From contig NC_057769.1 in assembly GCF_010389155.1 (NCBI RefSeq), forward strand, positions 25,296,735 to 25,360,734: DNA of 64,000 bases. Direction: 5' to 3'. Of the stretch, positions 56,159 to 64,000 are shown piece after piece. The DNA is from Erigeron canadensis (lineage: Eukaryota; Streptophyta; Magnoliopsida; Asterales; Asteraceae). A model generated the notes under the pieces. That model was not told the DNA's origin, did not search any database, and was given only the letters and a program-made list of their open reading frames with translations. Made by a program: the position numbers and the translations under genes. The stretch's first letter is position 1. The number at the start of each line of letters is the position of its first letter.

Positions 56159-56886
56159 TTGATTATGATTGGAAACTGAAAATGATAATTTTGGAATTAG
56201 GGTTCTTGATTTATTGAAAAGAGAGAGAAAGGAAGCGATTTTGATGACTGAAGAGTAAATGAAGGAATTTTTGTATGAAGTAAATGATAAATGATTTTGG
56301 TGGGGGTATATATAGGCAATAAAATATTACCAACATATATACGAAAAGATATTTTAATCCCCAAATTTTCGAAATCGTTTATAAACTTGATTTTTAGAAA
56401 ATTTGAAATTCAAAAGCATTTAATACCTTCCATCAAGCATTTAATGCTATGACGGCTGGTATTCCCACGCGCCCATTAAATTCAACAATCCCCATAAAAA
56501 GTGCATTATTTTTCAACAAAAAGTCTTGACACGTAAGACATGTCAGGTGACGGTTGTGAGTGCGTTACAAACACTCGAGTACCATCACGTGTCACAAGTA
56601 TTGACCAAGGAAAACATAACGTTATGAAATCTGGTTGACCACCAGTTTAAGACAAGACCAAACTAGCATACTGGGAAGTTTTTCCAGATGCCAGTTTCAA
56701 CTGAGAGATTCACCAGTTGCATTTTTCAAAATAAAAAGAATTTTAATTGGAAAAATACTTTGAGTCTTTCCCACTTAAAAATGTGATCCATTTGATCAAG
56801 GACTGGTCTTTGAGTACATCAAGGCATTCAATCTCCAACCAATCAAGGATCACCTGGACCATCCTCAACTGGAGGGCCTCTCTAGT
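56159..56886 (-). other. Spacer between Copia B pol and accessory ORF
   Basis: No coding sequence is seen between the RNase H stop at 56887 and the accessory ATG. It holds the TATA-like and G-box sites and several ACACGT-type words near 56526-56600. Confidence 0.6.
56307..56314 (-). promoter_or_regulatory. Possible TATA box for the Copia B accessory ORF
   Basis: TATATATA in GCCTATATATACCCCC on the minus strand lies about 150 bp before ATG 56158. Between them is a pyrimidine-rich leader (CTTCCTTTCTCTCTCTTTTC at about 56217-56236). A perfect G-box CACGTG is at 56586-56591. The layout resembles a plant gene promoter, but this is only inferred. Confidence 0.4.
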
Positions 56887-58360
56887 TTAATAAGGATTTA
56901 ACATACCCAGTTCACTGATGAGATGTTTAAAAGTTTTCTCATCAAGAGGCTTCGTAAAAACATCAGCTAACTGTTTACCAGTGGGGATGAAATGAATTTC
57001 AATGTCTCCTTTCATAACATGATCACGAATGAAGTGATACCTGATGTCAATGTGCTTTGTCTTTGAGTGCATCACCGGGTTGTGAGATATAGTAATTGCA
57101 GTGGTGTTGTCACAAAAGATTGGGGTTCTTGTATATTTCATACCATAATCAAGTAACTGGTTTTTGATCCAAAGAATCTGGGCACAACAACTGGCCGCAG
57201 AAATGTACTCTGCCTCAGCAGTTGACATTAAGACCAAAGTCTGTTTCTTACTGGTCCAACTCACTAGTTTTTCCCCTAGGAAGTGACAACCACCAGTTGT
57301 TGACTTTCTATCTATCTTACACCCTGCATGATCTAAATCTGAATAACCCATTAGATCTAACCCTGAGCCTTTGGGATACCAAAGACCAAGGCTAGGGCAC
57401 CCTTTTAGGTACCTGAAAATGCGCTTAACAGCATGCAAATGTGATTCTTTTGGGTTAGCCTAAAATCTGGCACATAAACATGTTGCAAACATTATATCTG
57501 GTTGACTTGCAGTTAAATATATTAGTGAACCAACCATTCCACGATATTCCTTTTGGTCCACTAGTTTTCCATTTGGGTCAGAATCCAAATTTAAAGGAGC
57601 TGCAATGGGTGTGGTTTTTGATGAGACTGAATCAAATTTGTATTTTCTTAACAAATCTCTGACATATTTTTCTTGGTTAATAAAAATGTCATCCATGGTT
57701 TGTTTAATTTGTAAACCTAAGAAAAATGTTAATTCACCCATTAAACTCATTTCATACACTTGACATGATTTTAGAAAACTTTTCACACATTGCATCATCA
57801 GTTGACCCAAATATAATATCATCAATATAAATTTGTACCAGCAAGATATTACATTTTTCTTTCAAAATAAACAAGGTATTATCTATTGCACCTCGTTCAA
57901 AACCATTTTTAAGAAGATTTTTAGTTAAAGTGTCATACCAGGCTCTTGGGGCTTGACGAAGATCATACAAAGCTTTGTTCAGTCTGTATACCCAGTGAGG
58001 ATGCTTCTCATTAGGAAAACTTGGTGTTTGCTTAACATACACTTCTTCTTCCAATGTTCCATTCAGGAACGCACTTTTGACATCCATCTGGAAGACTTTA
58101 AATTGCAAATGAGCTGCATAAGCCAAGAATATTCTAATGGCTTCAAGTCTTGCAACTGGAGCAAAAGTTTCATCAAAATCAACACCTTCTGCTTGATAAT
58201 AACCCTTGGCAACCAATCTAGCTTTGTTTCTAACAACATTGCCATCTTCATCCATCTTGTTTCGGTAGACCCACCTCGTACCAATGGGTTCTTTCTTTAA
58301 CCCTGGAGGACAAGGAACAAGTTCACAAACATTGTTCCTTTCGAACTGGTTGAGCTCTTC
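56887..58360 (-). pseudogene. Copia B reverse transcriptase and RNase H
   Basis: RT (57752-58255) shows [33 protein letters not shown] and the catalytic [11 protein letters not shown] frameshift lies near 57760-57825, and the RT end continues in 57460-57825 (MSLMGELTFFLGLQI). RNase H is 56887-57438 (GYSDLDHAGCKIDRKST, CDNTTAITISHNPVMHSKTKHIDI, ADVFTKPLD), ending at its natural stop. YIDDIIFGS and the FTKPLD end fit SIRE-type elements. Confidence 0.92.
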
Positions 58361-60245
58361 TTACATAGCCTCAACCCAGCTTGGATCTGCCAAAGCCTCG
58401 TCAATCTTCTTCGATTCAATCAGTGATAAGAAGGTGACGTTCAAGCATTGTTCACTTGTGGTTCTTCTAGTCTGAACCCCACTATCTGGATTTCCAATAA
58501 TTTGCTCAATTGGATGAGCTAAAGTCCATTTAGTGTATTGACTAGGTTGATATAGCACGACATCAGTGCAAGTCACCTGACGATCTTCAATAGTTGTAGC
58601 AACTGGAGGGGGATCAGCCCAAACTACTTCAACTTCATCATCAGTGTCAACTGGAGTGTTAACATGATTATCTTCAAACAAAGGTATATCTTGAAGAACC
58701 GATGAGGTTTGAATTGGTTCTGATGTTGTTGTGGCACGTACATCTGATCCAATCACCAGTTTAGGTGGTAAATTAAAACTGATGGAGGGATAGAATGAAG
58801 TGTCACTGGAGCTTTTCTTCTGTGTAACTGGTTCCAAGTCTTGGTGACTGGAAACATCTTTTGGTGTAGAAACCGATTGATGAACTTGATCAGATACACC
58901 AAAATCAACTGGGACAACTGGAGATAAATCAAGGCTTGGTCGTTTACCGATTGCTTCATTTGATTCATCGAATGTGACATGAATTGTCTCATGTACCTTC
59001 TGGAGTCTATAATTATAAACTCTATAGGCCTTTCTTATATCTGAATAGCCCACAAAAACACCCTCGTCAGCTTTAGCATCAAACTTTCCCAACTGACTGG
59101 AATCGTTGAGAATATAAACTGGACAACCAAATACATGGAAATAACCAATATTTGGTTTATGATTCCTGAGGACTTCATAGGCAGTCTTCCTATGTCTCTT
59201 GACATAAACTAATCTATTCCGGGTATGGCAGGCAGTTGCCATAGCTTCAACCCAAAAACTGGTTGGAAGACCTGATTCAGATAACATACTTTTTCCAGCT
59301 TCAATCAATGTGCGATTCTTTCTTTCAACCACACCATTTTGCTCTGGAGAACGAGCTGAAGAGAAGTTTTGAGAAATGCCAGTGATAATGCAGAATGATT
59401 CCAATTCATTATTTATAAATTCTGTACCATTATCGCTTCGCAACTGACACACTTTCTTGGTATACCTGAGCTCAATTCTTTAGATGAGTGAGATGATTTC
59501 ACCAGGTGCATCACTTTTTGATCTGATGAATACCACCCAACAGTATCTGGTGTATTCATCAACTACAACTAAAGTATATCTCTTACCAGCTTTATTTTGA
59601 ACGTTCATTGGACCAAAGAGATCCATATGTAACATGTGAAAAGGTTCAGTGATACTGAAGTTTTGCCTGGTCTTGAAACTGGCTCTTTTCTTCTTGCCTA
59701 TCTCACACCCTGGACATGGCTTTTCCTTTTTATAGGAAATTAAAGGTATCCCATCCACCAGTTGATTTCTTGACAACTTATTGATATTTTTGAAATTAAG
59801 ATGGGATAACCTTTTGTGCCATAACCAGTTGGTGTCCTCATCAGCTTTGGCATAAAAACAATGCTCTTTTGGAGCTGGTTCCATGTCCATAATGTACACA
59901 TTTCCTTTTCTTGGTGCAATCATCACCACCTTCCAATCCTTGTTAAATATGGTACCTTGAGCAATATCGAACAATACCTTATATCCATCATCACAAAGTT
60001 GACTGACACTTTTCAGGTTGTATTTCAAGCCATTGACAAATGCAACCTTTGTGAACTGGACTTGTCCATTGTCAATAACACCATATCCTTCAGTTTTCCC
60101 ACTTTCATCATTACCAAATGTCACTGCCAGTCCATCTTGGACAGTGAACTCTTCTAGCAGGGGCTTACATCCGGTCATAGTCCGGCCAGCAGCGTTGTCC
60201 AGATACCAGATATTCTTTTTTCGATTGCCCTGCACGCCCAAGTAG
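58361..60245 (-). pseudogene. Copia B protease and integrase
   Basis: Protease (59480-60241) has WYLDNAAGRTMTG, with Ala after DN where Gly is usual, so it may be weak. The Gag-pre-integrase region shows WLWHKRLSHLNF and CPGCEIGKKKR. The integrase core has MDLFGPM, then DNGTEF and PEQNGVVERKNRTLIEAG in frame 58361-59452. One break falls near 59452-59480. The core Asp, Asp and Glu are present. Confidence 0.9.
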
Positions 60246-62616
60246 ATAGTTAGTTATTTTTGTGAACCCATCTTTTCTTGATGGGTCCACCAGACTTCTC
60301 TTGAGAAGTCTCAACAGATTGACTCGGGTTGGAACTGGAGGCTGAAATTGGAGGATTATTTCCAGTTTCAGGAGTAAAAACAATTGGTTTGATGGGAACA
60401 ACAACCTCCTTTTTCTTTTCAGATTTTACTTCTTTCTGAGCTGATTGTTTTTGTTTTTGTTTTGAAGGAGGGGTTTTAACAACTTGTTTTGCAACTGAAG
60501 AAGACGAAGCTCCTTCCAAATTTTTTATTCTGGCAGTACAACTTTGTACTTGCCTTGATAAATTTTGGAGTTAACTCTCCAGTTTTAGCAAAAAGTTATT
60601 TTCATTAGGCTGCTGAACCTTGGACTTAGGTTCAACGGAAATTTTTTGTCTTGGGAGTCTTGGGCTCTTTAGACTTTTAAGGCAAAGGAACATCACCAGC
60701 TTCCTTTTTAACTAGAGCTTTAGCTCTTTTGGCTCCAGTTTTGACCTCAACAGGGGTGGTCTCAACGGATTCAGATTTGGCAATGTTAGAAGAGTCATAT
60801 GGAGTCTCAACTCTAACTGATTCAGGCATCTGGTGAATCAAAGGTAAAACAGCTGCCATCTGGAGATCACCAGATTTCCAGGCAGTTTCTTGAGCATCAA
60901 TGGTTTTAGAAAATGCATCATAATTTTTACCAGATGCTTGTACCCAAGATTTGATAACCATGTGTTCTTTTTCAAGATCATATTTTAATTTTTGGTTATC
61001 TCTTTCCAATGCCTCAATTTTTAAATCTAATTCCTTGAGAGCCAACTAGACACTTTGTAAATCATTAAATTGATTTTTCATGTTATTTAGCTCAGTTAAA
61101 ACAGTCTCAAGATATCTTTCACAATCAGTTCTCATTGTTTCAACAAATAATAAATCATCATTTAATGATTCAGCAATGTCCAGTTTCAGTTATGTATCCA
61201 ACTCAACATCATGATCTCTTACCTTCTTTAAAATGATGTCCACCCATCTTCCCGAAACAACATCATCTTTCACCACTGGTTGTTGATTTTCTAATGCCAT
61301 GAAACACACATCCCTAATCTCTTCATCATCATCAGATGAGTCATCAGAGAGTTCCCATTTCCCTTCAGTTTGAGCCATCATCCACTTGTTCTTTTCTTTC
61401 TCTTTTTCTTGTTCAAGAGACATGAGGACAATCTGGGCCCTAAGCTTCTTATATTTGGCCTTATAGTCATCAAATTTGACAAAGTTTGAGACAGAGGGAC
61501 CAGTTTGGTTGTTCATCTGACTAGTTTGCATTCCTTCATGAAATGGCCTTTCTTACCACACTTATAGCAGGTAAGATTGGCCTTATCCAGAGAGTTGGAA
61601 CTGAAAGCATTATTGGACCCATTAAATCGATTAGATTTATGCTTAAACCTGTTAAAGGTTTTAGCAATCATGGCTACCTAATCATCATCGTCAGTTTCCT
61701 CATAACCATCACTGAGATTAGTGGTAAGGCCAGAGTTTAGTAAGTTGTTTAACATCTCCTTCATAGAATGTGACTGGACATTCTCAGCAGACATTAACGC
61801 AGCACAAGGTTGCCCATTTAAGCTGGTGACCTTGGAACTCTGAGCATGGTTTAAACCATCTTGCTCAGCCAATAACCTTGCAGCATTGTTATCTTCAGTG
61901 AATCTGAAGGCTCCATAGAGGGAAGCAAGAGTATGGTTGTGCAAAGTCTTACCTTATCTTAAGACAAGAACCATGTGTGCCCATTTGGATGGCAAGATAT
62001 CACAAAATTTCTCAAGAAGAATATCCTTATCCTTCTCCACTCCCAACCCTCTAAGTTGATTAATTAGGCTAGTAAATCTGGTGTAAGTACCAGTTAAACT
62101 TTCATTGGGAAGGGCAAAGAATGATTCATTTCCTTCTTCAAACTAGAGAACTAATTCATCCCACATGGATTTAGCACTGGGAAACAACACAAGTGTTGGA
62201 ATTACTTCCTCAGGGACAGCAGCAAAGATCATGTTTTTCAGTCTGGTATCAAGGTCAACCAGTCTGCGATCCTCGTCAGACCAATGTTCTTCTGACTTTT
62301 CCCTAGTACCTCTTCTCCCAGTTGGGTCTAGAAGAGGACTAACACCACTGGACATGGGTATATATGGTCCATCCTTAAGGATTTTCAACATATACCTCTC
62401 TATCCCACCAAAATGCAAAAGCATCCTGGCCTTCCATGTACCAAAAGTCTCACTGCTCCCATCGAATTTGGGAACAGGATTGTTAGAGTAATGTACATGG
62501 ACGTGGCTGGCTCCAGGTGTAGGAGGAGGAGGGTTGGTATTTAAAGGAGTTGTAAAATTAATATTCTGATTAGTTTCATTTTGGGGACCAGAACCATTCT
62601 CACCTTCAGCAGACAT
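60246..62616 (-). pseudogene. Copia B Gag
   Basis: ATG 62616 starts Gag 45 bases after the primer site. The 62143-62616 frame has KFDGSSETFGTWKARMLLHFGG and MIFAAVPEEVIPTLV. Further pieces are 61678-61944, 61190-61531, 60677-61045 and 60250-60519. A zinc knuckle CYKCGKKGHFMKEC is readable at about 61531-61573. The C-terminal part is Lys/Glu-rich with coiled-coil character (KIEALERDNQKLKYDLEKE). At least five frame breaks are present. Confidence 0.85.
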
Positions 62617-62660
62617 CTTAGCAGACCTAGGTTATAGAATTGATACAATTCAACCTGCCT

Positions 62661-62672
62661 GCTCTGATACCA
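62661..62672 (-). other. Copia B primer-binding site
   Basis: On the minus strand the site reads TGGTATCAGAGC, complementary to the 3' end of initiator tRNA-Met, two bases inside the 5' LTR. Confidence 0.9.
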
Positions 62673-62674
62673 CT

Positions 62675-63652
62675 TGTTAGTCCCAACTACGAATAGATGA
62701 GTGCTGAAGACACCTCTATGTCAATGGTGAGTGTACTTTGCAACACTTTTACTTAATCTGGACGTGACCAGTTTAGAGTGAACAGTGTACCAGGTTAAAT
62801 GGAGTTAGACTTATTAAGGTGACAAGTCGAATAAGTAAATACAATGCAATAATGTAAAGTATAAGTAAAGTAAATTGGTGAGACAATATGTAATTTTTCA
62901 AGTGTAATTTATTTATTGATTGTTAAATAAGATACAAGGTTGTTGCGGAACCAAGATAATACATGAATGTAAATATCCTAACAACCTATGAAATACAATT
63001 GATCTAAACTTGGAATTTCTCTTAACAATCGAAACACTTTGAGTTGTAAAATGTTCCTTTTAGCGATTGAGAGAATATTGCACAAGTTCACCAACAATAT
63101 TGCAGAATGTATGTGTTTGCAAAGTTGTTGAATGCTTGGGCAAGGACCTCTATTTATAGTCGAAGGTTGAGCATTGGGATCTCAACTTCGACGTGCAAAT
63201 ATGGTTGACAGCACACAAAAGTATTAGTAAATAATTCTTTGTATGTGTGCTAAATAAAGTAAGACAAAAGATTACTTTATTCAACCACTCTACATCTTTG
63301 CACTTTTATCCACAGACAAGATTATTATCCGGGTAAAAGGATGTAGTGTAAAAGGTCTTCCTCGTAATCAGTGTAAAGCTTTGTAAATGCATTTACACTG
63401 GAGGATCTCCAGGTGATTAATCTGGTAGAAAGTCAACTGGCTTCGCTGCCATTGCCTTTCTCTTTCTTCCACTTGTTGTCTTTGACTTCAAATGGAATGT
63501 CTTCAGATTGTTGTTTTTCAGATCTCAACTGGAGGAAGTCATCAGTTGCATAAACTGTACATTGCAACTGGGCTTCAAATATTTCGGACAATTCTTCATG
63601 CTCTCCAGATGCAACTGAAGAGATCCAATTTTCAGCAAAACTGGACCTAACA
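62675..63652 (-). repeat. Copia B 5' LTR
   Basis: This 978-bp LTR on the minus strand starts TGTTAGGTCC and ends GGGACTAACA. It matches 51194-52165 and, more distantly, the solo LTR 15100-16073. Confidence 0.93.
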
Positions 63653-63657
63653 ATAAC

Positions 63658-63676
63658 AAACCTCTCAGATTTTATA
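63658..63676 (+). repeat. Copia A 3' LTR, last 19 bp
   Basis: AAACCTCTCAGATTTTATA matches the end of the 5' LTR at 33576-33594 with one mismatch. It is followed by the CAAAT target duplication at 63677-63681. Confidence 0.88.
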
Positions 63677-63681
63677 CAAAT

Positions 63682-64000
63682 ATGTATTTTACCAATTCAA
63701 ATGATAACAATCAAATCCACATCAACATCTAAGATCTCGAAAGCCATTGCAAGTTTGCCTATAAAGGCAAAGTTGGTGATGAACAAATAGAGGTTGACCG
63801 TCTGAGTTATATAAGCAATGTTTGAACTTTGTATTTCATTTTAGGTACGTTAGCGTTTTTGTGTAATTTTATGGTGTGAGAATCTTTAGTGTTTTAGATC
63901 CTTTGTAACAACGTACGTCATGTTATGAAAATGTCAAAGGGTTGCGTTCAAATTAGATCTATTAAATTCTAACTTTACTTTTTAAGCTTTTACGTATATA
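63682..64000. other. Right flank outside the retrotransposon cluster
   Basis: This is the sequence into which Copia A inserted; it continues from 33422 on the left. It is AT-rich. A short open stretch around 63745-63800 has no family I recognise. It could be untranslated gene sequence or an older repeat. Confidence 0.4.

Larger units (their letters stand above)
51194..63652 (-). mobile_element. Copia B, SIRE/Maximus-type Copia element
   Basis: This 12.46-kb minus-strand element is flanked by ATAAC at 51189-51193 and 63653-63657. The 5' LTR is 62675-63652 and the 3' LTR about 51194-52165. The primer site reads TGGTATCAGAGC on the minus strand (62661-62672). The order is gag, protease, integrase, RT, RNase H, then a long accessory region before the 3' LTR, as in the SIRE/Maximus lineage. 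All ORFs are broken. By eye the LTRs differ by around 2 percent. A solo LTR of the same family lies at 15100-16073. Confidence 0.93.
33428..63676 (+). mobile_element. Copia A, a small Copia element split by four insertions
   Basis: The 5' LTR is 33428-33594. The 3' LTR is 51044-51193 plus 63658-63676, because Copia B sits inside it. CAAAT flanks the whole at 33423-33427 and 63677-63681. Inserted elements are Tat (33739-39690), Copia D (40440-45958), an Athila-type solo LTR (48156-49769) and Copia B (51194-63652). Without them and their duplicated targets about 4.7 kb remains, with gag, protease, integrase, RT and RNase H in Copia order. LTR ends are TATTAG...TTTTATA, not TG...CA. It is the oldest element of the cluster and heavily decayed. 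Confidence 0.92.

Noticed and set aside
60018..60245. Plus-strand frames over Copia B gag-pol
   Set aside because: They are antisense shadows of the protease region.

Overview
This is plant nuclear DNA, most likely from a eudicot. It holds one spliced TIR-NB-ARC immune-receptor-type gene on the minus strand (26991-32441), set between two large clusters of nested retrotransposons. There is no prokaryotic signal: no operons or Shine-Dalgarno starts, introns with GT/AG ends, and LTR elements with plant-type primer sites. Many of the element families resemble those of Asteraceae, but I cannot fix the species.

Left cluster (1-25930). A decayed Athila-type accessory ORF (minus) leaves the window at base 1. 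An AT-rich spacer with a fold-back element and a 161-bp tandem duplication follows. From 3773 to 25918 lies one 5'-truncated LINE (minus), cut by four direct insertions. These are a solo LTR (4494-5606), a full-length Athila-type Ty3/gypsy element (5994-21144), a 2.6-kb solo LTR (21679-24287) and a 289-bp MITE-like element (25268-25556). The Athila element is itself cut by a solo LTR (15100-16073) of the Copia family that is complete at 51194-63652. Most junctions are fixed by matching target-site duplications (TSDs) and by the LINE or Athila reading frame resuming across the insertion.

Gene island (25931-33427). The TIR-NB-ARC gene has three exons: TIR 31939-32441, NB-ARC 27254-28295 and a short basic tail 26991-27116. 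The splice phases agree exactly and there is no internal stop (556 codons). Its nucleotide-binding motifs are degenerate while the TIR catalytic glutamate is kept. Five W-box-like sites lie 400-880 bp upstream of the start.

Right cluster (33428-63681). A small Copia element (Copia A, plus) with unusual TA...TA LTR ends is cut by four insertions. These are a Tat/Retand-type gypsy element (33739-39690), a second Copia element (Copia D, 40440-45958), an inverted Athila-type solo LTR (48156-49769) and a 12.5-kb SIRE/Maximus-type Copia element (Copia B, minus, 51194-63652) sitting inside Copia A's own 3' LTR. Removing them leaves a Copia element of about 4.7 kb flanked by the TSD caaat.

No element here has an intact polyprotein. 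Several stop codons look like C-to-T decay. The most unusual signals are a repeated palindrome with a variable centre (ACTGCG-N-CGCAGT) spread through the Athila LTRs and untranslated regions, a probable spliced short first exon for the Athila accessory ORF, a possible private promoter before the Copia B accessory ORF, and a sequence signature shared by those two accessory ORFs.
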